Source: Ureibacillus terrenus
GTDB taxonomy: Bacteria > Bacillota > Bacilli > Bacillales_A > Planococcaceae
Direction: 5' to 3'
Length of the DNA: 64,000 bases
Assembly: GCF_006569205.1 (NCBI RefSeq)
Contig: NZ_VIGD01000005.1
Location: 120,928-184,927 of the forward strand
Part shown: in pieces, positions 27,125 through 36,636 of the stretch
Layout of the letters: each line of letters starts with the position of its first letter
Numbering within the stretch: the first letter of the stretch is position 1
Position numbers and translations under genes: made by a program
Notes under the pieces: generated by a model
Database searches by the model: none
The model's input: only the letters and a program-made list of their open reading frames with translations
What the model was told of the DNA's origin: nothing

Positions 27125-28220
27125 CAGACCGCCCCCCGTCCGCCGCGGATTCATACAGCCTGATCACGCGTTTTGTAATTTCCTCCGCATCGTGAAGGTG
27201 CAGCACCTTTTCGCGGGCTTCCTGATTCATATATTGTTCTTTTGGGGTCGTCAGCGCTTTCATCATTTCTCCCGCCAGAGCGTTCGGATTTTTCGGTTCC
27301 ACCAAATGGCCGGCTCCGTCCCGCAACAAATACGTCAACCCGCCCACATCGGATGCGATGACGGGCTTGCCGGCCGCGATGGCTTCCAGCGCAACCAGCC
27401 CGAATCCTTCCAAATGGGAAGGCAATACGAACACATCGCATGCCTGATACCATTTCACCAATTCGCTTTGCTCCATAGGTCCGCGCATGATCACATCTTC
27501 GTCCACCAACGGTTTCAGACTGTCGACGAAATTCACATCCCGCTGGGAACCGATAATGACAAGCTTCACGTCCTGATCGGACTGCTTTTTCACTTGCTGG
27601 AACGCAAGGAGCAGCTCTTCCACCCCTTTTTGCCGGATGACATTTCCGACAAACAAATAAATAAAGGCATGTTCATCAAGCTGCAGTTCCCGTCTTGCCC
27701 GCATCTTGTCCCCGGGTCTGAATCGCTTGCAATCGACCCCCATGCTGCAAACCAGAATCCGCTCCCGCGGAATGCGGTATTCCTTTTCAATTTGTTCGGC
27801 AAGCACCGGACCGACCGCAATGACATGGCTGCTCTCCTGCAAAATTTTCTCCGTCCAATTGCGGATGATGTTGTTTTTCTTCGCCATCCGCTCGATATCG
27901 CCCCCATGGGCCGTCACTACATATGGAATATGGAACATTTTCTTCATGAGCAATGAAAAAACGCCCGATGGGAATACGTAGTGCGCATGGGAAACGGAAA
28001 TGGATTTCCGGTATTTCCATGCTTTTTTCAAGACTTCGTTGGCCCATTTGCCGTATTTCAAAATGGTATTTTTCTTGCCCGTCCTTGGATCGGCATTCGC
28101 TGCCACAATTACGTCGATATTTTTGCTGCGCAGTGCTTCCACTTGATTTTTGACAAAAATTCCGAATGATGGATGTTCCTTTGAAGGATACATGTTGCTA
28201 ATCACGAATACTTTTTCCAT
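27117..28220 (-). CDS. GT4 family glycosyltransferase
   Basis: This 367-residue cytosolic or membrane-associated GT-B enzyme has an N-terminal domain starting MEKVFVISNMYPSKEHPSFG and the GT4 donor-site motif (FVLPSHLEGFGLVALEAIAAG, Glu residues near 275-283). It probably adds a sugar to a lipid-linked wall polymer; donor and acceptor cannot be read from sequence. It overlaps csaB by 23 bp and murJ by 8 bp, so the three are one translationally coupled operon. The ATG follows GTGGAGGAAA. Confidence 0.88.
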   Translation of the reverse strand: MEKVFVISNMYPSKEHPSFGIFVKNQVEALRSKNIDVIVAANADPRTGKKNTILKYGKWANEVLKKAWKYRKSISVSHAHYVFPSGVFSLLMKKMFHIPYVVTAHGGDIERMAKKNNIIRNWTEKILQESSHVIAVGPVLAEQIEKEYRIPRERILVCSMGVDCKRFRPGDKMRARRELQLDEHAFIYLFVGNVIRQKGVEELLLAFQQVKKQSDQDVKLVIIGSQRDVNFVDSLKPLVDEDVIMRGPMEQSELVKWYQACDVFVLPSHLEGFGLVALEAIAAGKPVIASDVGGLTYLLRDGAGHLVEPKNPNALAGEMMKALTTPKEQYMNQEAREKVLHLHDAEEITKRVIRLYESAADGGRSDE

Positions 28221-29364
28221 TTTCCTCCACTGCCTTCATCAACAATTCTCTTCCTTTGTTTGTTGCTTCTTCACAAACCTTTTGAGCGATGCTTTTTGTA
28301 TCATGAACAATGTCTTTCCAATTTTTCCGAAGGTGGCTGAAAGTGCGGGCCAATGCCATTTCATCCTCCTGGATATCCCCAATCGTAAGGCACCGGTCTT
28401 CAACGCCGATCAGTTTCATAAAATTGGCCACTTTCGGGTGATACGCGATGCCGACGATTGGCGTCGCCGAGCATGTGGCGACAATCAGCGAATGCAGCCG
28501 GGTTCCGATGATCGTGTCAAACCGGCTTTCAAATTCCAGTAATTTCTGAGGTTGCAAGTTTTCATCGATAATCTTCGTCCGCTCCCGGTGCCTCATTTTC
28601 TCTTGGATATCTTTTGTCACGCAGACATCTTGGGGATATTTCGTGGCAAAAAAGGTGATGTTGACATCTTCCTTTTCAATCAGCCGATCCAAATTCCTTG
28701 CCATCCCCGATACGTATTCTTCGTATTTATCGACGTCCCCGTAAGGCCAATAGTTCTTGTTGTACATCGGAACACAGGATACGGCGACTTCCTTTGGCGA
28801 CTCATTATATTCTTCCCTCGGTTGATATAAAGCCAAAGCCGGATCGCCAATCACATGGATTTCCTTCTTGACCCCTATGTCGTTCAACAGCTTCTTGGAT
28901 TCCGGATCCCTTACCGATACATTGGAAGCATGCCTGCACATGCGCCGGATCAAAAACCGTCCGATGACCGTATTGATGGGGCCGGCACCGCAACCATAAA
29001 TAATAAACGGCACCTTTGAAAGCTTGGCCATCATGGCATAGCTGCCGTACAGATGGGCTTCGCGCCGGTAGAAGTCCATGAGGATGCCGCCGCCGCCGAT
29101 GATGAGCAAATCCAGCCGGGCAACACGTTTTTTATTCTTTTGAAATGTATGATAGAAGGTTCTATAGATATTGTTGGATTTATAGTATAACGGATAGCTA
29201 TGAACCCCATATCTCGCGCTCGTTTGTCCGGGATTGTTGCTGAATACTGAGATGTCCTCACGGGAAATATTGAACGTCCGCTCCAGCTGCAGGATGATGC
29301 TGAAGAGGATTGCCTCGTCCCCGTTATTATCATTCCCGTAATTCCCCACGATTCCGATCTTCAT
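28198..29364 (-). CDS. csaB: Polysaccharide pyruvyl transferase CsaB
   Basis: CsaB adds ketal pyruvate to the secondary cell-wall polysaccharide, the modification that SLH domains bind. The 388-residue protein has the family N-terminus MKIGIVGNYGNDNNGDEAIL, the LLIIGGGGILMDF segment near residue 90 and the ETIIGTRLHSLI-type motif (here DTIIGTRLHSLIVA) near 290. It is the first gene of the csaB-GT4-murJ operon. Its genomic company of at least seven SLH genes strongly supports this function. The Shine-Dalgarno before the ATG is weak. Confidence 0.92.
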   Translation of the reverse strand: MKIGIVGNYGNDNNGDEAILFSIILQLERTFNISREDISVFSNNPGQTSARYGVHSYPLYYKSNNIYRTFYHTFQKNKKRVARLDLLIIGGGGILMDFYRREAHLYGSYAMMAKLSKVPFIIYGCGAGPINTVIGRFLIRRMCRHASNVSVRDPESKKLLNDIGVKKEIHVIGDPALALYQPREEYNESPKEVAVSCVPMYNKNYWPYGDVDKYEEYVSGMARNLDRLIEKEDVNITFFATKYPQDVCVTKDIQEKMRHRERTKIIDENLQPQKLLEFESRFDTIIGTRLHSLIVATCSATPIVGIAYHPKVANFMKLIGVEDRCLTIGDIQEDEMALARTFSHLRKNWKDIVHDTKSIAQKVCEEATNKGRELLMKAVEENGKSIRD

Positions 29365-29669
29365 GTATCTACTAATCTTTAATTATGACCAATCAATTAT
29401 ATCATATAAAAACTCTCCTCCATATAAAAGGCAAGGACCAAGTTTTTAACAATAAATGGGCCTTTTTTCAGCTCTTCCTCCCCCGGATCCTCCCAAAGAA
29501 AACCCTTGCGAGGAATCGAAAATGCTACAATTTTCGCCGCTTTTTTCACAATATTTCTATTTCATTCAAATCAAATCGCCTCTTAAGAATCTATTTCATT
29601 TAAATTCAATAACCCCTTAATAAATTAGTAAAATTTTGATAGTATTGAAGTTATGAAAGGAGGGAATCC
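29365..29669. other. Divergent region between csaB and the SLH glucosaminidase
   Basis: This 305-bp AT-rich gap must hold both promoters. No repeat array or recognisable riboswitch was seen. Confidence 0.4.
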
Positions 29670-31580
29670 ATGAAAAGATTTTTAGGATTGGCTGCCTGTT
29701 TTTTCCTGGTGTTCTCGTTCTGCTTTACCCACAAGGCGGAAGCGGCAGACGATGTGACCGGCAACTATCATGAGCGGGGGCTGCGCTATCTGATCATGAA
29801 AGGGGCCCTGACTCCCGACTCCAAGGGAAACTACAACCCAAGCGCGAAAGTTACGCGCGGCCAATTTGCGGCTTTTCTATCAAAAGCGATCGGTTTGCCG
29901 AATGCATCCAAAAAAACCAATTTCAAAGATGTGCCGACAAATAACAAATATTATCAGGACATTCAAAACGCCGCCGCCGCGGGAATCATTACAGGGTATC
30001 CGGACGGCACATTCAAACCGAACGACCCGATTTTGCGCCAACATATGGCCGTCATGATTTACCGCACATTGAACCATTTAAAAGTTCCGACAAACACAAC
30101 TGCCCCATTGAATTTCAAGGATAAGAACCAAATTTACAAAGACTACCAAACAGCGGTGGCAGTCGGTGTGCAAAAAGGAATCATCAAAGGTTCGACAATG
30201 CCGGATGGCGTCTATTTCTATCCGCTGAACCACACGACTGTGGCCCAGGCGGCAACATTCGTCATCAGGCTGATGGAATCCATCGGAGACCAGGAAGCCA
30301 TCAATTTCGGAATTTATGAGCTCAAGCAGATCCTCCAAAACGGAACACTTGGTGCAACCAAAAAAACCTCTTATACATATGAAGATGTATTGAAAAGTGT
30401 TTCGTCAAACAAAGACGTGATTGTCAAAGACGGCGACATCATCTATATGGCGCCCGGCACCGGTTTTGCGGTAACCAAAGCCTACGCGGTGCTGGAATCC
30501 ACGATGGTTAACGACAACATCAGCGTAGCCGCGGGTTCGGAAATGCAATTTATTAAAGCGGAAGGAAAACGCATCAAAGTAAACTTCGGCGGCCATGAAG
30601 GATATGTGGACCAAAACAGCGTGCGGTTGGTTCCTTTTGATTTGGCAAAGGGCCGAAATTATTATGAAAGAACAGGCGAAGGAGAAATCAAGCACGTCTT
30701 GGTGGACCAGCTGACGGGAAATGCGAAAGGAAGCTATATTTTCGGAAAAGCGCCGAGCCAAATGAAAGCCGGCAAGAAATATTACAGCTGGGACGGCATC
30801 AACTTCTTCTCCGGTTCCGAAAAGTTTACTTACTATAACTACTATCAATTCCTCCCTGTTCATACAAAAACGCAATATACGGCCCAGCAGCTCGAAAATT
30901 ACATCCAGTATATCCTAAAAGAACGGGAAAAACAGGGCGGCCGCTACAAAGACGCGACAAAGAAAAGCAAACTGATTGGCCTCGGAAGCAAACTGAAGGC
31001 CATCGAAGCGGAATACGGTGTCAATGCGATGATGATTCTGGCGCTCGCGATGCATGAAAGCGATTTCGGCATGAGCGATTATGCGCAAAACTATAACAAC
31101 CTCTTCGGCTTATATGTCTATGACACCAATCCGTTGAAAATGAAATTTGCGTCACCTGAAGCCAGCATCCGTGAATTGATGGATCAATTCTGGTGGAAAA
31201 AATATATCCCGGCCAACGCATCATTCGGTTACGGTACCGTGTATGGGACAAAAACCATCGGCTTCAATGTGAAATACGCATCCGACCCTTATTGGGGCTC
31301 AAAGGCTGCCGGCCATTATTACCGCGCGGACAAATCCATGGGATTCAAAGATGCAAACAAAGCATATAAAGTCGGCCTCACGACGACATCCGGCTTGAAT
31401 GTCCGCACAGGGCCCGGCACAAGCTATACGGCCATTTACAAATATAACCGCTCCAATATACCGGTATTGATTACAAATGAAAATGTGAATGGCTGGTACG
31501 AAATCGTTCCCGACAGCAAAGATTACAAAAAAGCTTACGTGTCAAAAGATTACGTGAAAATTTTGAATACAACCAAATAA
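29670..31580 (+). CDS. SLH-domain glucosaminidase (autolysin)
   Basis: A secreted 636-residue peptidoglycan hydrolase. After a signal peptide (cleaved near AEA-AD, residue 25) come three SLH repeats (about 30-215; KVTRGQFAAFL, ITGYPDGTFKPND), an SH3-like segment (275-325), a GH73-type glucosaminidase domain (435-565; catalytic Glu expected in ALAMHESDFGMSDYA) and a C-terminal SH3b domain (TSGLNVRTGPGTSYTA). The SLH part anchors it to pyruvylated wall polymer. The ATG follows AAAGGAGGGAATCC. Confidence 0.92.
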   Translation: MKRFLGLAACFFLVFSFCFTHKAEAADDVTGNYHERGLRYLIMKGALTPDSKGNYNPSAKVTRGQFAAFLSKAIGLPNASKKTNFKDVPTNNKYYQDIQNAAAAGIITGYPDGTFKPNDPILRQHMAVMIYRTLNHLKVPTNTTAPLNFKDKNQIYKDYQTAVAVGVQKGIIKGSTMPDGVYFYPLNHTTVAQAATFVIRLMESIGDQEAINFGIYELKQILQNGTLGATKKTSYTYEDVLKSVSSNKDVIVKDGDIIYMAPGTGFAVTKAYAVLESTMVNDNISVAAGSEMQFIKAEGKRIKVNFGGHEGYVDQNSVRLVPFDLAKGRNYYERTGEGEIKHVLVDQLTGNAKGSYIFGKAPSQMKAGKKYYSWDGINFFSGSEKFTYYNYYQFLPVHTKTQYTAQQLENYIQYILKEREKQGGRYKDATKKSKLIGLGSKLKAIEAEYGVNAMMILALAMHESDFGMSDYAQNYNNLFGLYVYDTNPLKMKFASPEASIRELMDQFWWKKYIPANASFGYGTVYGTKTIGFNVKYASDPYWGSKAAGHYYRADKSMGFKDANKAYKVGLTTTSGLNVRTGPGTSYTAIYKYNRSNIPVLITNENVNGWYEIVPDSKDYKKAYVSKDYVKILNTTK

Positions 31581-31588
31581 AAGAAAAA

Positions 31589-31632
31589 ACAGCTGCCAGA
31601 AAAGAATTTCTTCTGGCAGCTGTTTTTTTTGT
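31589..31632 (+). terminator. Terminator of the SLH glucosaminidase gene
   Basis: AACAGCTGCCAGAA (31589-31602) pairs with TTCTGGCAGCTGTT (31611-31624), followed by eight T. Confidence 0.9.
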
Positions 31633-31907
31633 CGAATTATTGGTATAATGCACGGTGGGTGGTTGGACGAAAAGTTCAGGCATTACAACGGATTGTGCCG
31701 ACGGAATCTTGAACCGGATTTGCAAACAATTGGATTGTATGGAATGAAGAAGAGCTGAAAAAATAAAGATAATGTCCGAAAAGAATAATGAATCTTCTTA
31801 TACAGCAACTTAACATTATCGTAATGGAAAATTAAAAAGCACATGTTATAATAGGTGTCTGATAGAAAATTGATAGAATGAAATACTATGTCGAAAGGAA
31901 TTTATTT
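31633..31907. other. Intergenic region upstream of the ligase-like gene
   Basis: This AT-rich gap holds a TATAAT hexamer near 31848 that could be the -10 of the downstream gene. Nothing else was recognised. Confidence 0.35.
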
Positions 31908-33374
31908 ATGCAGCGAACAAAGGATACGGTATTTTCAAAAGAATATCTTCCATTGTTAATACTCGTATTATTCACTTTTCTGTCCCTTGCTTTGCCTTCC
32001 AAAATCGCGTTGGTCCTAACGGCTGCCGTATTCGCGGTCTATGCCTTTCTCAAACCTTTTGATAGCATTTTATATTTGGCCGTATACGTGGCAATCAGGC
32101 CTTTCCTGACAGAAATCAATCCCGGCCTCAAGTTGATCGGCGATATCATCACGGTTGTGCTCCTCGTCAAACTGATCATCGCCAGCAAGTTTGATCTCAA
32201 AGGATTATTGAAATTCAAGTTTTTCGAATGGGCCTTTTTCGTCTTTTTGCTGCTCGGATCCATCGTGGGATACATAAATGGTGTAAGTCTTGGGGCAATC
32301 ATTTTCCAAATCCGCACTTTCATCATTATGTATTTGATCTATTATTTCTTATCCCGTACAAAACTTCCGGAAAACTGGCCCGTCAAACTTGCATGGACGG
32401 GGGTCGGGCTTGGCTGGCTGCTGTCCTTGCACGGATTAGTGGAAAAATTATCAATCCGTCAATTATTGCTTCCAACCACATGGAAATACATGCCGCTTTC
32501 CGAGGAAAATTTCGCGCGGATCTACAGTCTGCCCGGCAATCCCAACTCTTTGGCATTAATATTAATGTTCTGCATTATAGGTATATTCTATTTAAAGCAT
32601 GTTTATGATACAGCCAATACGAAACAATATAAAATTTTCCTCAATATCAGTTACGTGTTATTCTTCGGAATATTCTTCCTGACATATTCCCGCGGAACAT
32701 TGATTTCTGCCACAATTCTCGCGATCGTGTACATCATCATGACGAAAAACTATCGGCTTATCAAGCAATTGGTGCTTGGCGCAATTGCCGGACTAATATT
32801 GGTATTCTATCCGGTCAACAGCGGGGTTATGTTGGTGAAAAACTTGGGCGTGGAAGCTCCGGATGCCAGTGTCGTAGACTTATCCGAACGTTTCGGCCAA
32901 TTGTTCCAGGAAAAAAACGTCAACCGAATGCAATCCACAGGACGGATTTTCTATATCAAAAAAGGTTTTGAAATTTTCTCCGATTATCCGATCACCGGTT
33001 CAGGTTTTGGAACATTCGGCGGAGCCGCCACTATATCTTACGGTTCTCCGATTTATGAAAAATACGGCATCGATTTATCCATTTATTATAAAAACAAAAT
33101 CTATTCGGATAACCAATACATCCAGATCATCGCAGAAACCGGAATATTGGGGGTCATCGCATTCTCCCTCTATCTTCTCGGAATGCTCGCCTTATTCTGG
33201 AAGCGGAGAGATACGAAATTCGGCGCATTCATGGCGGCCCTTTGGCTGTCTACTTGCGCATCGGGAGCCTACTATAACATTTGGGAATTGAAAATCTATA
33301 CATTGATCTTCTTCATCATCTTGGCACTGTTCGCCTTGGAAAACAAATTCTATAAGCAATATGAACTGCGGTAA
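31908..33374 (+). CDS. O-antigen ligase/Wzy-like membrane protein
   Basis: This 488-residue polytopic protein (about 12 membrane segments) has the O-antigen ligase (PF04932-like) pattern: a long extracellular loop in the second half following LTYSRGTLISATILAIVYII and preceding DNQYIQIIAETGILGVIAF. Such enzymes polymerise or ligate lipid-linked glycans, so it may act on the secondary wall polymer or a surface glycan, possibly S-layer glycosylation. The ATG at 31908 (AAAGGA at 8 nt) was preferred to one ten codons upstream. Confidence 0.8.
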   Translation: MQRTKDTVFSKEYLPLLILVLFTFLSLALPSKIALVLTAAVFAVYAFLKPFDSILYLAVYVAIRPFLTEINPGLKLIGDIITVVLLVKLIIASKFDLKGLLKFKFFEWAFFVFLLLGSIVGYINGVSLGAIIFQIRTFIIMYLIYYFLSRTKLPENWPVKLAWTGVGLGWLLSLHGLVEKLSIRQLLLPTTWKYMPLSEENFARIYSLPGNPNSLALILMFCIIGIFYLKHVYDTANTKQYKIFLNISYVLFFGIFFLTYSRGTLISATILAIVYIIMTKNYRLIKQLVLGAIAGLILVFYPVNSGVMLVKNLGVEAPDASVVDLSERFGQLFQEKNVNRMQSTGRIFYIKKGFEIFSDYPITGSGFGTFGGAATISYGSPIYEKYGIDLSIYYKNKIYSDNQYIQIIAETGILGVIAFSLYLLGMLALFWKRRDTKFGAFMAALWLSTCASGAYYNIWELKIYTLIFFIILALFALENKFYKQYELR

Positions 33375-33409
33375 AAAACCCTGCATCGGATTGTCCGATG
33401 CAGGGTTTT
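33375..33409. terminator. Bidirectional terminator between convergent genes
   Basis: AAAACCCTGCATCGGA pairs with TCCGATGCAGGGTTTT around a 3-nt loop. It serves both the ligase-like gene and the convergent SLH amidase. Confidence 0.9.
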
Positions 33410-33411
33410 CA

Positions 33412-34854
33412 TTATTTGCTGTAGTAATTCACGATTCCTTGGTAAATCGCGTTCCCAAAAATCTGCTGATAATTGCTGTCGATCAATTTGGAAAGGTCCT
33501 CGCCATTGGAGATGAACCCCAACTCCACCAATACGGACGGGAACACGGAATGGCGGATGACATAAAAGTCCGCCCGTTTCACACCGCGATTCACCATTTT
33601 GGCCTGTTTCACAATCTCGTTGTTGATGCTCGTTGCCAGCGCATAATCTTCCAATTCATTGTCATTCGCGGTAATACTGTAATAGGTTTCCGTTCCTTTG
33701 GCGCTGGAACTTGTCGAAGAATTCGCATGAATGCTCACGAAAACCTCCGCATAATGCTCGTGGGCGAAATCCACCCTGTCCTGCAATGAGGGATATGTAT
33801 CTCCCGTGCGGGTCATATACACAGTCGCCCCATCTTTCTCCAGTTTTTGTTTGACCACATTCGCGACCGCAAGAGCAATTTGTTTTTCCTGGTAGCTTCC
33901 TTTCGTTGCGCCCGGATCGGTTCCTCCATGGCCGGGATCAAGAACGATAATCCGGTTCTTTACTTTAGATCCGCTTTGGTTCAGCAGTTTCAAATATGAT
34001 TTATGGGTATAGCCGACGGATCCTTTGTAGTTGATTTTCGCCCACCAGCCATTTATGGAAATGACATATACCTGATCTCCCCGGTTCAATTTGCCGATTG
34101 TAGGCGCCGAGCCGCTCGCGGCGCTCCGGACATGCAGATTGTTCACTGTGGCCCGTCCGATTGTATCCGTCTTTTCGGGAACGCATGCATTCTGATTGAC
34201 CGGTTTTACATCCAAACGGAACTGGCTGTTCATGGTCCGCGCCACTAACAGGGCGAATTGGGTTCTTGTCAAATGGCTGTCCGGATTGAACTTTCCGTTG
34301 CTGCCTTGGGCAATCCCGTTGTAATAGAGGGCATTAATGTATTTAAAATATGGATGATCCGCCGGTATATCGCAAAACGGCGAAGGGTGGGACGCATATT
34401 GCTCAATATCCAATTTGAACGCTTTGGCAATGACTTTGCTCATTTCCCCGCGGGTAAGATTGGTGTACGGTTTAAAGCGGTTATCCGTTATATTGTCAAA
34501 AAGGCCGAGGCTTGCCGCCCTTTCCACATAACCGGACAACTCCGGATTCTTTGCGGGATCGACATCCACAAACGAAGAACGGGACACTTTCAGGGGCTCA
34601 TACCCCGCTCCGATGACGACCATTTTGGCAGCCTGTCCGCGCGTCACGGGATCAGCCAATCTGAAAATGCGCCGTCCATTTTCCGTATACCCTTTGATCA
34701 CTCCCATGCTTTCTAAATAATTGATGTATTCATAAGCTTCATGGGTGGGCGGCACATCATCGAATACTTGGCCTGCAAGCGCTTTCGACGGAAACCCGCA
34801 AAAGGACGCCAAAAGCAAAAGCCCCAGTATAATGATCCATTTTTTCAAAAACAT
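33412..34854 (-). CDS. SLH-domain N-acetylmuramoyl-L-alanine amidase (copy 1)
   Basis: A secreted 480-residue peptidoglycan amidase. A signal peptide (MFLKKWIIILGLLLLASFCG) is followed by three SLH repeats (about 28-210), one SH3b domain (235-295) and an Amidase_3 domain (305-480). Zinc ligands and catalytic Glu are present: LDPGHGGTDPGA, EKQIALAVANVV, SIHANSS and VLVELGFISN. It is a paralogue of the gene at 38729-40618. The ATG at 34854 was chosen; GGAAGGGAG lies about 13 nt upstream, and a TTG at 34878 is an alternative. Confidence 0.9.
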   Translation of the reverse strand: MFLKKWIIILGLLLLASFCGFPSKALAGQVFDDVPPTHEAYEYINYLESMGVIKGYTENGRRIFRLADPVTRGQAAKMVVIGAGYEPLKVSRSSFVDVDPAKNPELSGYVERAASLGLFDNITDNRFKPYTNLTRGEMSKVIAKAFKLDIEQYASHPSPFCDIPADHPYFKYINALYYNGIAQGSNGKFNPDSHLTRTQFALLVARTMNSQFRLDVKPVNQNACVPEKTDTIGRATVNNLHVRSAASGSAPTIGKLNRGDQVYVISINGWWAKINYKGSVGYTHKSYLKLLNQSGSKVKNRIIVLDPGHGGTDPGATKGSYQEKQIALAVANVVKQKLEKDGATVYMTRTGDTYPSLQDRVDFAHEHYAEVFVSIHANSSTSSSAKGTETYYSITANDNELEDYALATSINNEIVKQAKMVNRGVKRADFYVIRHSVFPSVLVELGFISNGEDLSKLIDSNYQQIFGNAIYQGIVNYYSK

Positions 34855-35341
34855 TTTCTTTTTATATCTCCCTTCCAATCGATTTCATATTCGGCCATTT
34901 CCATAAATAACATTTTTTTTGCGGCAATTGAAGGCTTTTTCCGATTTGTAACCCTCCCATCATCGAAACTTAATCTTGTTGTAAAGCAAATGCCAAATGT
35001 TAGGAAAACTCATTCCCGATTCATTTTTTTATCGGATGATGTTTACGATTGTGATGCGGAAAAATTTTCTTCAAAAATAAAACATTGCCTGAGGGGCATC
35101 CAACCGAAGATTCCCCCAGGCAATGCAAAAGTGGAATCGAATGATGAGGCGCATGGTTTCCGCGCAGATTCCGAGATTGGTTGAGTGAAGTGATTTAGAT
35201 TGGTTTTTGTGGTTTTTGCTCATGCCATTCATAAAGCAAAGGATGGAAAAGTAATGGCAGCAGCTCCTTATATGATGCCGACCGGATGAGAAATTCCGCC
35301 AATGTTTCGTTTGGAAGGAAGGTGGCAGTGTTATCCCTGCG
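34855..35341. other. Intergenic region upstream of SLH amidase copy 1
   Basis: This gap contains the terminator of the NlpC/P60-SLH gene (35083-35125 with T-rich tail to 35070). No further gene was recognised. Confidence 0.5.
35070..35125 (-). terminator. Terminator downstream of NlpC/P60-SLH copy 1
   Basis: CATTGCCTGAGGGG (35083-35096) pairs with CCCCCAGGCAATG (35113-35125), one mismatch, with T-rich sequence following on the minus strand. Confidence 0.65.
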
Positions 35342-36247
35342 CTACTTGCTCATCGCGCGGCTTAAGAACGTTTCCAGCTGCTTGATCGTGACATAATCGT
35401 TCGGCCCGTATTGTCCGTTTCCCTTTCCGACGGTGATGCCGTTCTGCGCCAATATGGAGATGTAGCCGGCCGCCCAATGGTCCGGATCGACATCGCTGAA
35501 TCGGACCGGCTGGCTGCCCGTCGGTTTCAGATCGAAGGCCGCCACAAGCACTTTCGCCATCTGGGCGCGGGTAATCGGCGAATTCGGATTGAATTTTCCA
35601 GATTCATTTCCTTCGAAGACTTTTAATTTGTTCAAAGCCGTGACGGCCCCCGCCACTTTGTCTGTCGGCTTCACATCGGCAAAAGGCGATCGGGTGTCGG
35701 AAGTGTCAAGCCCCAATGCTTCGGCCAGGCGGAAAGCCGCTTTCTCGCGGGACGCATAGACGCTGAAATCGACCGATGCCGGTTTTACTTGGGAGGACGA
35801 GGAAAAGTCCGCGATGCGTCTTGCTCCGACATAGCGGCTGTTCCAATAGCTGCTGTCCAATGAAGCAATGCTGACCCCTTTGCTGGAAGAAGAATTGATG
35901 AATTCATTGTTTCCTATATAAATGCCTACGTGGGAAACGCCGCTTCCGGAGGTGTTAAAGAACACAAGGTCGCCGATTTGCAAGTTTTGTCTTGAGACCG
36001 GAACCCCCTGTGTATACTGTGCCGCGGAAGTGCGGTTCAGCTCAATGCCCAAATCCGCGAACACCCTTTGCACATATCCGGAGCAGTCGAATCCTTTCGC
36101 CGTGGTTCCTCCCCAAAGATATGGAACGCCTATGTATTGTTTTGCTGTTGTGATTAATTGCTGCGTTGTTGCCGCTTCCGCATCAACGACCGGGGAGGCC
36201 GCAATCATGAAAGATGCAAATACCGGGATGAGCCAGCGCTTTTTCAC
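35342..36247 (-). CDS. NlpC/P60 endopeptidase with C-terminal SLH domains (copy 1)
   Basis: A 301-residue secreted peptidoglycan endopeptidase. Its signal peptide (to about residue 26) is followed by an NlpC/P60 domain (about 28-145) with catalytic Cys in KGFDCSGYVQ, His in SGVSHVGIYIG, and a linker. Two SLH-like repeats (170-300; GKFNPNSPITRAQMAKVL) follow. The start is a GTG after AAAGGGGGATTAACA. It is a close paralogue of the gene at 40803-41765, with the same order relative to an SLH amidase. Confidence 0.92.
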   Translation of the reverse strand: MKKRWLIPVFASFMIAASPVVDAEAATTQQLITTAKQYIGVPYLWGGTTAKGFDCSGYVQRVFADLGIELNRTSAAQYTQGVPVSRQNLQIGDLVFFNTSGSGVSHVGIYIGNNEFINSSSSKGVSIASLDSSYWNSRYVGARRIADFSSSSQVKPASVDFSVYASREKAAFRLAEALGLDTSDTRSPFADVKPTDKVAGAVTALNKLKVFEGNESGKFNPNSPITRAQMAKVLVAAFDLKPTGSQPVRFSDVDPDHWAAGYISILAQNGITVGKGNGQYGPNDYVTIKQLETFLSRAMSK

Positions 36248-36463
36248 TGTTAATCCCCCTTTAATTTCCTTTCCATTTCGAGCCTACCATAAATTTTGCG
36301 CCCGTTATTTTTCAATTATGTAACGGATTGTTTAACCGAATTGAAGAAAAATAAGGAATATGGCTCAAAAAATTAACGCTGAAGAGAAAAAATTATCCGA
36401 AAAGTAAAATTCGTAATGTGTTTGTAATGAATATTGTTAATTATTTGATATTAACCCATTGTT

Positions 36464-36607
36464 TAATGTTCGAATCATTGTATTTTTAACAAAAATAAAG
36501 GTAATTGAACGGACATTTCCGGACGGTGCCTGTGAAAAAAACAATGCCGCTAAATTTATTGAAATTTTTGTAAAATGAATTTACAATAAATGAATAATTG
36601 TTCATTT
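36464..36607 (+). promoter_or_regulatory. Promoter and operator-like elements upstream of adenine deaminase
   Basis: A TTGAAA (36559-36564) and TACAAT (36582-36587) pair has 17-bp spacing. A 7-bp inverted repeat AAATGAA-TAATTG-TTCATTT (36588-36607) overlaps the expected start of transcription. Further upstream, 36464-36479 read on the minus strand resembles a PurR box (ATTCGAACATTA). Purine control is plausible but only one box is evident. Confidence 0.5.
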
Positions 36608-36636
36608 CCAGGGGATATTGGAAAAGGGGTGCAACA